Positions 27,667 to 35,756 of a DNA stretch of 64,000 nt are shown here, piece by piece. How positions within the stretch are numbered: position 1 is the first letter of the stretch; every line of letters begins with the position of its first letter. Both the position numbers and the translations under genes were made by a program. Location of the stretch: assembly GCA_020161245.1 (NCBI GenBank), contig JAIUOK010000003.1, positions 62,001-126,000 on the forward strand, in the 5' to 3' direction. The notes under the pieces were generated by a model. It saw only the letters and a list, made by a program, of their open reading frames with translations, was not told where the DNA came from and did not search any database. This DNA comes from Actinomycetota bacterium. Lineage in GTDB: Bacteria; Actinomycetota; Actinomycetes; S36-B12; CAIYMF01.

Positions 27667-27723
27667 CACCAGCAAGTGCAGCAAACACGGCCGGTTTTGC
27701 TGCACTTGCTGGTGTTACACGCG
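27659..27723. repeat. Family-3 palindrome, copy 2
   Basis: CGCGTAACACCAGCAAGTGC pairs with GCACTTGCTGGTGTTACACG around a GCAAA.../...TTTTGC inner stem. It contains the stop codon of the preceding gene and ends 4 bases before the stop of the convergent phosphatase gene, so it may also terminate transcription from both sides. Confidence 0.85.
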
Positions 27724-27726
27724 GCC

Positions 27727-28242
27727 CTAGACCCGGTCGCGGAGGAGCTGGCGGATGTGGGCGACGGTGCCGGGGGTGGCGCGCTCGACCATGGCCAGGA
27801 CGTCCTCGAAGCCGTCCATGCCGCCGTAGTACGGGTCGGGGACGTCGAGGTCGGACGACGGGTGCGGCAGATCGGCGAGGTCCGGGTCGAAGCGGCGCAT
27901 CATGACCACCTCGGCGTGCGGGGCGAGCCGGCGCAGGTCGTCGTAGTGCGTGGCGTCCATGGCCAGCAGCAGGTCGGGCTCGTCGTGCGTGGAGAACCAC
28001 CGCCGGGTGATCTGCTGCGCCCGGTGAGGGTCGCCGTCGTAGCCGTGGGCGCGCAGCACCTCGCGCGTACGCCGGTCGGCCGGATCCCCGACGTGCCACG
28101 CGCCGATGCCCGCGGAGTCGACGACGACGTCGTCGCCGAGACCGGCCTCCTCCACCGCGCGCCGCAGCACGTACTCCGCGATCGGCGAGCGGCAGATGTT
28201 GCCCGAGCACACCGTCGTGACCCGCAGCGGACGCCGGCTCAT
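27727..28242 (-). CDS. Low-molecular-weight protein-tyrosine phosphatase
   Basis: A 171-residue LMW-PTP with the P-loop VCSGNICRSP (nucleophile C12, R18) at the N-terminus, VDSAGIGAWHVGDPAD, and the general-acid loop DVPDPYYGG near residue 137. In actinobacteria such enzymes (PtpA-like) dephosphorylate tyrosine-phosphorylated proteins, and some are secreted. The ATG overlaps the stop of the upstream VOC gene (ATGA), so they are cotranscribed. All catalytic residues are present. Confidence 0.93.
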   Translation of the reverse strand: MSRRPLRVTTVCSGNICRSPIAEYVLRRAVEEAGLGDDVVVDSAGIGAWHVGDPADRRTREVLRAHGYDGDPHRAQQITRRWFSTHDEPDLLLAMDATHYDDLRRLAPHAEVVMMRRFDPDLADLPHPSSDLDVPDPYYGGMDGFEDVLAMVERATPGTVAHIRQLLRDRV

Positions 28243-28622
28243 CGGTCGCCCCCGACGAGGCGTCCGGGGTGCAGCGCCGTGTACTCGACGACGCAGAACT
28301 CCGTGCCCTCGACGTCGGCGAGCACCTCGACCGTGCCCTCGGGGTAGACGTGCTGCTCGCCCGTGCGCGAGCCGCCGAGGCCCTCCACGAGCGCGATGGC
28401 GGCCTCGAGGTCGTCGACCTCGAGGTCGAGGTGCAGGCGGGTCTTGGCCGTCTTGGGCTCGGGCACGGGCTGGAAGGTGATGTGCGGACGGTCGGGCACC
28501 TCGAGCCGCCGCCAGCCCGGCAGCGGCTCGGAGAGCTCGCCCCCGAGCAGCCCCTGCCAGAACGCCGCGACCCGCACGGGGTCGAGGCAGTCGAGCGTCA
28601 CCTCGATCCAGCGCACCTGCAT
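28239..28622 (-). CDS. VOC (glyoxalase-like) family protein
   Basis: A 127-residue single-domain protein with two beta-alpha-beta-beta-beta modules: QVRWIEVTLDCLDPVRVAAFWQ, and HLDLEVDDLEAAIALVEGLG, ending VLADVEGTEFCVVEY. This is the 'Glyoxalase_6' type with a D-P-x-x-V-A-x-F-W pattern. The substrate is unknown. The ATG at 28622 has a GGAGGAT ribosome binding site; an in-frame ATG slightly upstream lacks one. It is coupled to the phosphatase gene downstream. Confidence 0.85.
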   Translation of the reverse strand: MQVRWIEVTLDCLDPVRVAAFWQGLLGGELSEPLPGWRRLEVPDRPHITFQPVPEPKTAKTRLHLDLEVDDLEAAIALVEGLGGSRTGEQHVYPEGTVEVLADVEGTEFCVVEYTALHPGRLVGGDR

Positions 28623-28702
28623 GGACCCATCCTCCGACATGCGCGGCTCCGTACCGACGCCGCCGTCTGCCGATCCGCCGAAGCCATAGGGCCCAGGGGG
28701 AT

Positions 28703-30127
28703 TCAGCCGCCGGCGTCGCCCAGGGCCGCGGACGCCGGTGCCGACGGGTCGGCCGACGACCGCAGCCACCCGTCGCCGCGCGAGCGCCACCACAGCAGCG
28801 CGCCGCGCACGCACATGAACCACGTCAGCGCCCACCACAGCGCGACGACGCCGAGGTCGCGCGCGAGCACCAGCCACGCGGCCGGCAGGAACGCGGCGAG
28901 CATCACCAGCCCGGCGCCCGCCAGCCAGCGGCCGTCGCCTGCCCCGATGAGGACGCCGTCGAGCACGAACACCGGCGACGCCAGCGGCTGCATCACCGCG
29001 ACCACCACGAGCGACGACGCGATGAGCGACCGCACGGCGGGGTCGGAGGAGAACAGGCCGGGCAGCCACGGCGTCGAGAGCAGGACCAGGACGCCGAGCA
29101 CCGCGCCCGTCGCCGCACCGAGCCGCACGAGCCGCGACGTCACGCCGCGTGCGCCGACCGGGTCGCCCGCGCCGAGGTAGCGCCCGAGCAGCGCCATGCC
29201 GGCGATGGCCAGCGCATCGGCCGCGAGCGCGAGCAGCATCCAGACCTGGAAGCTCACGTGGTACGCCGCGAGGTCGACGGCGCCGAGCCGCGCCGCCACC
29301 GCCGCGGCCACGAGGAACACGGCACGGAGCACGACGGTGCGCACGAACAGCGGGCCGCCGGTGCGGGCAGCCGAGAGCATCCCCACGCCCGACGGCCGCA
29401 GGCCCACTCCGGCGCGGCGCGCCACGCGCCACAGCACCCACCCGTACGCCGCGGCCTGCACCACCTCGGCCGCCGCCGTGGCCGCGGCGGAGCCGCCGAT
29501 CCCGTAGCCGAGGCCGAGCACGAGCAGCAGGGCCAGCACCAGGTTCGTGCCGACGGCGACGAGGGTGATCAGCAGCGTCGTGCGGGTGTCCTGCAGCCCG
29601 CGCAGCACGCCGACGCCGGCCATGGCCATGAGCGCGGCCGGGAAGCCGAGCGCGACCACGTGCAGGTAGGTGACGGCGTACGGGACGACGTCGGGCGGCG
29701 CTCCGAGCGCGACGACGAGCGGCTCGGCCAGCAGCCAGGTCAGCAGGGCGACGACGACCCCGAGGCCGAGCCCGAGCGCCATGCCCTCGACGCCCTCGGA
29801 GACCGCGGCGTCCATCCGGCCCTCGCCGACCCGCCGCGCGACCGACGACGTCGTGGCGTAGGCGAGGAAGATGCACAGGCCCAGGACGAGGCTCACCAGC
29901 GTGGACGCCGCGCCCAGCCCGGCCAGCGGGAGGGTGCCCAGGGTGCCGACGACGGCGGCGTCGACGAGGAGGAACAGCGGCTGCGCTACGAGCGCGCCGA
30001 GGGCCGGCACCGCGAGGCGCAGGATCTCCCGCAGCGACCCGGGCTCCCGCCGCGCCGGCCCTCCGGCCGGCGTCCCGTCGTCCGGCCGGAGCGGGACGGA
30101 GGGGTCGTCGGGCGTCACCCGCGACAT
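28703..30127 (-). CDS. MATE-family efflux transporter (DinF-like)
   Basis: A 474-residue protein with about twelve helices in two six-helix halves. It has AVPALGALVAQPLFLLVDAAVVG at the start and RTTLLITLVAVGTNLVLALLLV, matching actinobacterial DinF/MATE antiporters that export drugs or metabolites by Na+ or H+ exchange. A MATE gene between rplI and dnaB is also found in Streptomyces. I chose the ATG at 30127. A GTG three codons later has a better-spaced AGGA and is a real alternative. Upstream in-frame residues are non-coding in character. Confidence 0.9.
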   Translation of the reverse strand: MSRVTPDDPSVPLRPDDGTPAGGPARREPGSLREILRLAVPALGALVAQPLFLLVDAAVVGTLGTLPLAGLGAASTLVSLVLGLCIFLAYATTSSVARRVGEGRMDAAVSEGVEGMALGLGLGVVVALLTWLLAEPLVVALGAPPDVVPYAVTYLHVVALGFPAALMAMAGVGVLRGLQDTRTTLLITLVAVGTNLVLALLLVLGLGYGIGGSAAATAAAEVVQAAAYGWVLWRVARRAGVGLRPSGVGMLSAARTGGPLFVRTVVLRAVFLVAAAVAARLGAVDLAAYHVSFQVWMLLALAADALAIAGMALLGRYLGAGDPVGARGVTSRLVRLGAATGAVLGVLVLLSTPWLPGLFSSDPAVRSLIASSLVVVAVMQPLASPVFVLDGVLIGAGDGRWLAGAGLVMLAAFLPAAWLVLARDLGVVALWWALTWFMCVRGALLWWRSRGDGWLRSSADPSAPASAALGDAGG

Positions 30128-30619
30128 CCTGCCGGGCGCGCCTCCCGCGGCGTCCGCCCGGCCGTCCTCGATGCCGCACGCTGAGCCACGGACAGGGGCC
30201 GGGTAGGGACGCCGCCCACTCGAGCGGGTACGGCACGAGTCGAGCACCCGGGTCGGCGTGAGACGTACCCGTCTCGCCCACCGGTCGCGACGGGCGCCCG
30301 GGCGTTCACCTGCTGGACACCCGCACGAAGTTTCTTCCCTCCCCAGGGGGTGGACAGCATCGCCGCAGGTCAGCGGGCTGCCCCGGAAGCGGGGACACAG
30401 TTATCCCCGGGTTGTCCACATGCCGCCCACGGCCCCGCCCCGCACCATCCCCAGGGTTGTCCACACCCTTGTCCCCAGGGCGGATTGAGCCCGGACGGCA
30501 CGCGCACCTAGGTTCCGGCGGGTGCCTGTCGGACCCCCGGCGTAGATCTTGTCGCGGGACCGCGACGGGCGGGCGTGGCGAGCGAGGACCCACCGGTCCC
30601 GACGAGGAGGATGTCCAGC
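30128..30619. other. dnaB upstream intergenic region with DnaA-box-like cluster
   Basis: This 490-base gap has no credible gene. Between 30349 and 30477 it holds two exact TTGTCCACA sequences (30412-30420 and 30457-30465), the high-GC actinobacterial DnaA-box consensus. Near-matches are TTATCCCCG at 30401, TTGTCCCCA at 30469 and CTGTCCACC on the minus strand at 30349-30357. The dnaB promoter follows. Confidence 0.55.
30485..30514 (+). promoter_or_regulatory. dnaB promoter
   Basis: TTGAGC at 30485-30490 and TAGGTT at 30509-30514 are separated by 18 bases, a good housekeeping sigma-70-type promoter. The leader to the chosen GTG is about 100 bases. The DnaA-box-like sequences end 8 bases upstream of the -35, so DnaA could regulate it. 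Confidence 0.6.
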
Positions 30620-31993
30620 GTGAGCGTCGTCGAGCTGCCCCCGCGCGACGATCAGGCGCCCGGCGGCCAGGGCGACCCGGGCCGCACCCCGCCGCAGGAC
30701 GTCGCCGCCGAGCAGTCCGTCATCGGCGCGATGCTGCTGAGCAAGGACGCCATCGCCGACGTCGTGGAGACCCTCCGCGAGCAGGACTTCTACCGTCCGG
30801 CCCACCAGCTGATCTACGGCACGATCCTCGACCTCTACGGCCGCGGCGAGCCGGCCGACGCCGTCACCGTGTCCGCCGAGCTGACCAAGATCGGCGAGCT
30901 CGGCCGCGTCGGCGGGGCGCCGTACCTGCACACCCTCGTGGCCTCGGTGCCCACCGCCGCCAACGCCGGCTACTACGCGCGCATCGTCCAGGAGCGCGCG
31001 GTGCTGCGCCGCCTCGTCGAGGCCGGCACCCGCATCGTGCAGATGGGCTACACCGGCGACGGCGAGGTCGACCAGATCGTCGACCGCGCGCAGGCCGCGG
31101 TGTACGACGTCACCGACAAGCGCACGAGCGAGGACTACCTGCCGCTGTCCGCCGTCATGGAGGGCACGCTCGCCGAGATCGACGCGATCGCCAACCGGGG
31201 CGGCGTGCTCGCCGGCGTCCCGACGGGGTTCGCCGACCTCGACGGCCTCACCAACGGCCTGCACTCCGGCCAGATGATCGTCGTGGCCGCCCGTCCCGCG
31301 ATCGGCAAGTCCACGCTCGGCCTCGACTTCGCGCGGGCGGCGTCGATCAAGCACGGGCTCACCAGCGCCATCTTCAGCCTGGAGATGAGCCGCAACGAGA
31401 TCGCGATGCGCCTGCTGTCGGCCGAGGCGCAGATCTCGCTGTCCAACCTGCGCGGCGGCACCATGTCCGACAACGACTGGCAGAAGCTCGCGCGCAAGAT
31501 GAGTGCCGTCGCCGAGGCGCCGCTGTTCATCGACGACTCGCCGAACATGACGATGATGGAGATCCGCGCGAAGTGCCGGCGGCTCAAGCAGCGCCACGAC
31601 CTCCGCCTCGTCATCATCGACTACCTCCAGCTGATGACGTCCGGCAAGAAGGTCGAGAGCCGCCAGCAGGAGGTGTCGGAGTTCTCCCGGTCGCTCAAGC
31701 TGCTGGCCAAGGAGCTCGAGGTCCCCGTGGTCGCGATCTCCCAGCTCAACCGCGGTCCGGAGCAGCGCACCGACAAGCGCCCCATGGTCAGCGACCTCCG
31801 CGAAAGTGGTTCGATCGAGCAGGACGCCGACATGGTGATCCTGCTGCACCGCGAGGACGCCTACGAGCGCGAGTCGCCGCGCGCGGGCGAGGCCGACTTC
31901 ATCGTGGCCAAGCACCGCAACGGCCCCACCGCCACCGTCACGGTCGCATTCCAGGGCCACTACTCCCGCTTCGTCGACATGGCCCAGACCTGA
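30620..31993 (+). CDS. dnaB: Replicative DNA helicase
   Basis: The hexameric helicase unwinding DNA ahead of the replisome. The 457-residue protein has an N-terminal DnaG-binding domain (about 25-130: PPQDVAAEQSVIGAMLLS), a linker, and a RecA-like ATPase domain. That domain carries Walker A ARPAIGKST (K230), FSLEMSRNEIAMRLL, Walker B VIIDYLQLM and the DnaB signature LNRGPEQR...DLRESGSIEQDAD. No intein interrupts it, unlike dnaB in several mycobacteria. GTG at 30620 is chosen because GAGGAGG lies 9 bases upstream; an ATG 9 bases earlier would leave no spacing. Confidence 0.97.
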   Translation: MSVVELPPRDDQAPGGQGDPGRTPPQDVAAEQSVIGAMLLSKDAIADVVETLREQDFYRPAHQLIYGTILDLYGRGEPADAVTVSAELTKIGELGRVGGAPYLHTLVASVPTAANAGYYARIVQERAVLRRLVEAGTRIVQMGYTGDGEVDQIVDRAQAAVYDVTDKRTSEDYLPLSAVMEGTLAEIDAIANRGGVLAGVPTGFADLDGLTNGLHSGQMIVVAARPAIGKSTLGLDFARAASIKHGLTSAIFSLEMSRNEIAMRLLSAEAQISLSNLRGGTMSDNDWQKLARKMSAVAEAPLFIDDSPNMTMMEIRAKCRRLKQRHDLRLVIIDYLQLMTSGKKVESRQQEVSEFSRSLKLLAKELEVPVVAISQLNRGPEQRTDKRPMVSDLRESGSIEQDADMVILLHREDAYERESPRAGEADFIVAKHRNGPTATVTVAFQGHYSRFVDMAQT

Positions 31994-32009
31994 CCGCGGC
32001 CGGTATCCC

Positions 32010-32552
32010 ATGAGCGCGTTGGACTTCCGGCTTGCTCTGTCGGCGCCCGAGCTGGTGGCTGCTCCGGTCGCAGCCGCGCTGCAGGCTCTGCCAGCCGACG
32101 TCGCGGCGCGGATCGAGGCCGCGGCGATCGATCCGGGCCTCGCCGACACCGCGGAGTTCTGCGCCGCGTACGACCAGCCGCTTGAGGCCTCGGCCAACTG
32201 CATCGTCGTCGCAGGCCGGCGCGGCGAGACGACGACCTACGCCGCGTGCGTCGTGCTGGCCACCACGCGCGCCGACGTCAACGGCACGGTGCGCCGCCTG
32301 CTGGGCGCCAGGCGGGCGAGCTTCGCGCCGATGGACGACGCCGTGGCCCTCACGGGCATGGAGTACGGCGGCATCACGCCGATCGGCCTGCCCGACGACT
32401 GGCGGCTGCTGATCGACAGCCGGGTGACGACGGTCGGCCGCGCGATCATCGGCGCCGGCATCCGCGGAGCCAAGCTGTGGCTGCCGGGCGAGGTGCTCGC
32501 ACAGCTGCCACAGGCAGAGGTCGTCGACGGCCTCGCCGCTCCGCTGGCTTGA
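32010..32552 (+). CDS. YbaK/EbsC-domain protein (prolyl-tRNA editing-like)
   Basis: A 180-residue protein resembling the YbaK/aminoacyl-tRNA-deacylase domain. The core contains ANCIVVAGRRGETTTYAACVVLATTRADVNGTVRRLLGARR and TGMEYGGITPIGLPDDW (each longer than shown here), typical of EbsC/YbaK proteins that hydrolyse mischarged tRNA such as Cys-tRNA(Pro). The conserved lysine of bona fide YbaK is replaced by an arginine-rich stretch, so activity is uncertain. It lies 16 bases after dnaB in the same direction and may be read through. No good ribosome binding site is visible. Confidence 0.8.
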   Translation: MSALDFRLALSAPELVAAPVAAALQALPADVAARIEAAAIDPGLADTAEFCAAYDQPLEASANCIVVAGRRGETTTYAACVVLATTRADVNGTVRRLLGARRASFAPMDDAVALTGMEYGGITPIGLPDDWRLLIDSRVTTVGRAIIGAGIRGAKLWLPGEVLAQLPQAEVVDGLAAPLA

Positions 32553-32647
32553 GCCGGCGAGCCTGAGCCGGAACATGCCCGCACTGGAGGGGTGAGGCGT
32601 CGGTTTGCCGACGCGTCACCCATCCCAAGCGAGGACGCCGGCGCGCC

Positions 32648-32653
32648 TAAGGT
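32648..32653 (+). promoter_or_regulatory. -10 hexamer for leaderless VOC-protein mRNA
   Basis: TAAGGT is followed by six bases (GAGGCC) and the ATG at 32660. Confidence 0.5.
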
Positions 32654-32659
32654 GAGGCC

Positions 32660-33097
32660 ATGGTGCGTGCGAGCTGGTTCGAGATCCCCGTGACCGACCT
32701 CGACCGGGCGGTGGCCTTCTACGAGGCCGTGTTCGCGGTGACCCTCGAGCGCGATGCCAGCGAGGGCGAGGAGGCCGCGTACTTCCCCGCCGGAGACGGG
32801 CCCGTCGGCTCGGCCGGCGCGCTCGTGAAGGGCGAGTCCTACGTGCCGTCGATCGACGGCACCCGGGTCTACCTCGAGTTCGCCGACATCGACGGCGCGG
32901 TCGAGCGGGCTGTCGCCGCGGGCGGCTCCGTGCTGTTCGCGCCCACCGAGGTCGACGACACCCTGGTCGCGGAGATCCGCGACTCGGAGGGCAACCGGGT
33001 CGCCCTGCGCGCCGACCTCGAGGACCCCGACGACGACCTCGACGACGAGCTCGAGCGTCTCCTCGACACCGACGGCGACGACGCGCTCGACACCTGA
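32660..33097 (+). CDS. VOC (glyoxalase-like) family protein with acidic tail
   Basis: A 145-residue protein. Residues 1-115 form a VOC domain (WFEIPVTDLDRAVAFYEAVF at the start, YLEFADIDGAVERAVAAGG and IRDSEGNRVALRA later), most like the YdcJ/'glyoxalase superfamily PhnB-like' enzymes. The last 25 residues are almost all Asp, Glu and Leu. It is probably metal dependent, with unknown substrate. Transcription is likely leaderless from the TAAGGT hexamer. Confidence 0.85.
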   Translation: MVRASWFEIPVTDLDRAVAFYEAVFAVTLERDASEGEEAAYFPAGDGPVGSAGALVKGESYVPSIDGTRVYLEFADIDGAVERAVAAGGSVLFAPTEVDDTLVAEIRDSEGNRVALRADLEDPDDDLDDELERLLDTDGDDALDT

Positions 33098-33226
33098 GCA
33101 CGGCCGGGTGCGCATATCCATCGCCCGCGCGGGGTGACGGCGCGGCGTCCGGCAAGGGGTGGGATGGGGTCGAGGGGGGACCTCGTCGCCCGGCCTGTGC
33201 CGGGCCTGTCGGAGGGGTGGTTCCAC

Positions 33227-33649
33227 ATGGCACAGAGCCCGTCGGTGGTCAGGACGAGCGGCTGGGTGTCGTTCGCCGGCTGGATGCTCCTGCTCGCCGG
33301 GATCTGGCAGGGCTTCCTCGGCCTGCTCGGCGTGGTGGGCGACGACTTCTACGTCGTCGGGCAGAACTGGATCGCCAAGCTCGACGTCACCACGTGGGGC
33401 TGGATCCACCTGGCGCTGGGCGTCCTGCTGTTCGTCACCGGCATCTTCGTCCAGCTCGGCCGTCCCTGGGCCACGTGGCTGGGCATCATCGCCGCGGGGC
33501 TGTCGGCGATCGGCCTGTTCGTCTGGGCGCCGTACTACCCGGTGTGGGCGGTCACCGTCCTTGTCGTCGACGTGCTGGTGATCTACGGCCTGGCCGCCCA
33601 CGGCGGGGAGGTGGGCAACGAGAGCCCGGGCGGGATCCCCGGCCTCTGA
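33227..33649 (+). CDS. DUF7144-type four-helix membrane protein
   Basis: A 140-residue protein with four hydrophobic helices (about 12-32, 52-78, 82-103 and 106-126). It carries WVSFAGWMLLLAGIWQGFLG and TTWGWIHLALGVLLFVTG, a pattern common to small actinobacterial membrane proteins now grouped as DUF7144. The function is unknown. A GGAGGGG ribosome binding site precedes the ATG. The C-terminus is short, polar and Gly-rich. Confidence 0.8.
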   Translation: MAQSPSVVRTSGWVSFAGWMLLLAGIWQGFLGLLGVVGDDFYVVGQNWIAKLDVTTWGWIHLALGVLLFVTGIFVQLGRPWATWLGIIAAGLSAIGLFVWAPYYPVWAVTVLVVDVLVIYGLAAHGGEVGNESPGGIPGL

Positions 33650-33663
33650 GGCCTGTCCATACG

Positions 33664-33697
33664 CCACGCTGTGCAGCCGCCCGGCTGCACAGCGTGG
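33664..33697. terminator. Strong 16-bp palindrome after the DUF7144 gene
   Basis: CCACGCTGTGCAGCCG and its exact complement CGGCTGCACAGCGTGG are separated by CC, 14 bases after the stop. Position and strength fit a terminator; it could equally be a single copy of another palindromic repeat family. Confidence 0.7.
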
Positions 33698-33784
33698 TAT
33701 CCGGCTCGCTCGGACGGCCGAATCCGCTGTGACATCGTTTACATCGCCGTCATGTCCCGGACCCCCGAGGGCCTGGGCTGTGCC

Positions 33785-33790
33785 TACCCT
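33785..33790 (+). promoter_or_regulatory. -10 hexamer for leaderless kinase-like mRNA
   Basis: TACCCT is followed by six bases and the GTG at 33797. Confidence 0.5.
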
Positions 33791-33796
33791 CGAAGG

Positions 33797-34477
33797 GTGA
33801 TCAGCACGCCCGCACCCGAGCCCACCCCCTCCGGCTGGGCCGTCCGCGACGCCCGCCTGGTGGTGCGCCGCCTGCTCGACGTCGCCGGCGACACCGGCAC
33901 CCGCCCGGTCGTGGTCGCCGTCGACGGCCGCTCCGGCAGCGGCAAGTCGACCGTCGCCGACCGCATCGCCGCGCTGGTTCCGGGCGCTGTCGTCGTCCGC
34001 ACCGACGACGTGGCCTGGCAGCACTCCTTCTTCGACTGGGACGCCCTGCTCGCCGAGCACGTGCTCGAGCCGGTGCGCAGCGGCGACGACGTCGAGTTCC
34101 GGCCGCCGGGCTGGGAGGCCCACGACCGCGACGGCGCGATCGAGGTGCCCGCGGGCGCCAGCCTCGTCGTCGTCGAGGGCGTCGGCGCCTCCCGGGGGGC
34201 CCTGGCCGACCAGTACGACGCGATCGTGTGGGTGTCGTCCGACGAGGACGAGCGCCGGCGCCGCGGACTGCTGCGCGACGTCGAGCTCGGCCGCACCCCG
34301 GACGAGGCCGAGGCGTTCTGGGACGAGTGGGATGCGGCCGAGGTGCCCTTCCTCGCTGACGACCGGCCCTGGGAGCGGGCGCACGTCGTCGTGTGCGGAA
34401 CACCCGAGCTCATCGGCCTCGCGCCGGACGACGACGACCTCGTCGTGGTCTCGTCGGCCGCGCGGGCTGCTGCCTGA
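33797..34477 (+). CDS. Uridine kinase-like P-loop protein
   Basis: A 226-residue protein with Walker A GRSGSGKST near residue 50, then VVVRTDDVAWQHSFFDW (the acidic substrate-binding region of the uridine kinase/PRK fold), VEGVGASRGALADQYDAIVWV, and a basic lid segment DEDERRRRGLLRD. It matches the '(d)NMP/uridine kinase family protein' group common in actinobacteria. The substrate is unproven. The GTG start is supported by the TACCCT hexamer 6 bases upstream; an in-frame ATG 45 bases earlier has no initiation signals. Confidence 0.83.
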   Translation: MISTPAPEPTPSGWAVRDARLVVRRLLDVAGDTGTRPVVVAVDGRSGSGKSTVADRIAALVPGAVVVRTDDVAWQHSFFDWDALLAEHVLEPVRSGDDVEFRPPGWEAHDRDGAIEVPAGASLVVVEGVGASRGALADQYDAIVWVSSDEDERRRRGLLRDVELGRTPDEAEAFWDEWDAAEVPFLADDRPWERAHVVVCGTPELIGLAPDDDDLVVVSSAARAAA

Positions 34478-34480
34478 TCC

Positions 34481-35473
34481 CTACGCCGCGGGCGGGGGCT
34501 GCTTGCCCAGCCGCTCGCCGCTGACCACGAGCGCCACGCCGGCGACCACCACGGCGCCGCCGAGCAGGAGCCCGGCCGTGAGCGGCTCGCCGAGCACGAG
34601 CGCCCCCAGAGCCACCGCGACCACGGGGTTGACGTAGGCGTAGGTGCTCACGAGCGAGAGCGGCGCGTGGTCGATCAGCCAGACGAACGCCGAGAACGTG
34701 ATGAGCGAGCCGACGACGACGAGGTAGACCCAGCCCGCCCACGACCGCGGCGTGGCGTCGAGCATCTGGCCGATCTGCTCGCCGCGCAGCAGCCCGACGA
34801 GCACGAGGGCGAGGCCGCCGAAGAGCATCTCGTAGGTGCTCATCACCAGCGGATCGCGCGGCGTGGGGATGCGCGGCTGCAGGAACGACCCGCCGGCCCA
34901 GCTCGCGGCACCGATGACGATGAGCAGCGACCAGAACGCCCGCTGCGACGACGTCGCGTCGCCGACGGTGGCGACGTCCGAGCTCGGCAGCACGAGGATC
35001 GCGACGCCGAGCAGGCCCGTGCCGACGCCGAGCCAGGTCACCAGCCGCGGCCGGTCGCCGGTGAACGTGCGCAGCAGGACGATCCACACCGGGGTGACCG
35101 CGACGAGCAGCGCCGCGACCCCTGTGGGCACGTAGCGCTCCGCCAGCGTCACCGTGCTCATGCCGACGCCGAGCAGCATGACGCCGACCAGCGCCGCGCC
35201 CCCCAGCTCGGCGCGCGTGACCCGCAGCCGGCCGGCTCCTTGGCGCGCCACCACGATCAGGCCGAGGATCGGCGCGGCCACGAGGAAGCGCAGCCCGATC
35301 GACACCTGTGGCGGCATCGACTCGATCGCCAGCCGGATCCCGAGGTAGGTCGAGCCCCAGACGAGGTAGACCAGCCACAGGGCGGCCCAGACCTTCGCCG
35401 GCGACGCGGGGAGCGGGGCGCCGCGGCGGGCTGGCGGCTCGGCGAGCTCCTCGAACTCCGGGACGGCGGTCAC
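34481..35473 (-). CDS. EamA/DMT-superfamily transporter (YedA-like)
   Basis: A 330-residue protein with ten helices in two EamA repeats. It has WLVYLVWGSTYLGIRLAIES and IGLRFLVAAPILGLIV in the first half, and WAGWVYLVVVGSLITFSAFVW with TYAYVNPVVAVALGALVLGE in the second. DMT proteins usually export amino acids or other metabolites. The start is GTG with AGGATGA upstream. The stop lies 3 bases from the stop of the kinase-like gene, a tail-to-tail arrangement without room for a terminator between them. Confidence 0.9.
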   Translation of the reverse strand: MTAVPEFEELAEPPARRGAPLPASPAKVWAALWLVYLVWGSTYLGIRLAIESMPPQVSIGLRFLVAAPILGLIVVARQGAGRLRVTRAELGGAALVGVMLLGVGMSTVTLAERYVPTGVAALLVAVTPVWIVLLRTFTGDRPRLVTWLGVGTGLLGVAILVLPSSDVATVGDATSSQRAFWSLLIVIGAASWAGGSFLQPRIPTPRDPLVMSTYEMLFGGLALVLVGLLRGEQIGQMLDATPRSWAGWVYLVVVGSLITFSAFVWLIDHAPLSLVSTYAYVNPVVAVALGALVLGEPLTAGLLLGGAVVVAGVALVVSGERLGKQPPPAA

Positions 35474-35756
35474 GGGCGCTCATCCTGCACCCTTCGGGCC
35501 CGAACGATGCAGGCGCCCTGAGCGTTCCCGGAGATTCGCGCCGCAAGTGGTGCGACTGCGACCACCGTCGGTGACGACTCAGGTCGGCCTAACCGAGCAC
35601 TGGGCGATCTGCACGGGAGGGGGCCCGTCCTGCTCGCAGGTGAGCCTTGCCTGGGCGATCCAGTTCACAGCGATATGCGGGAGAAGCCCGGTCGTTCGGG
35701 AGCAAAGTGACCACAGCACATTCCGCGTGCGTCTTTTGTCCGTGAGGGGTTGCCCT

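Noticed and set aside
35474-35756. Rex or CRP operator upstream of cydA
   Set aside because: Partial matches (AGTGACCACAGCACAT) lack the symmetry required; no confident palindrome was found.
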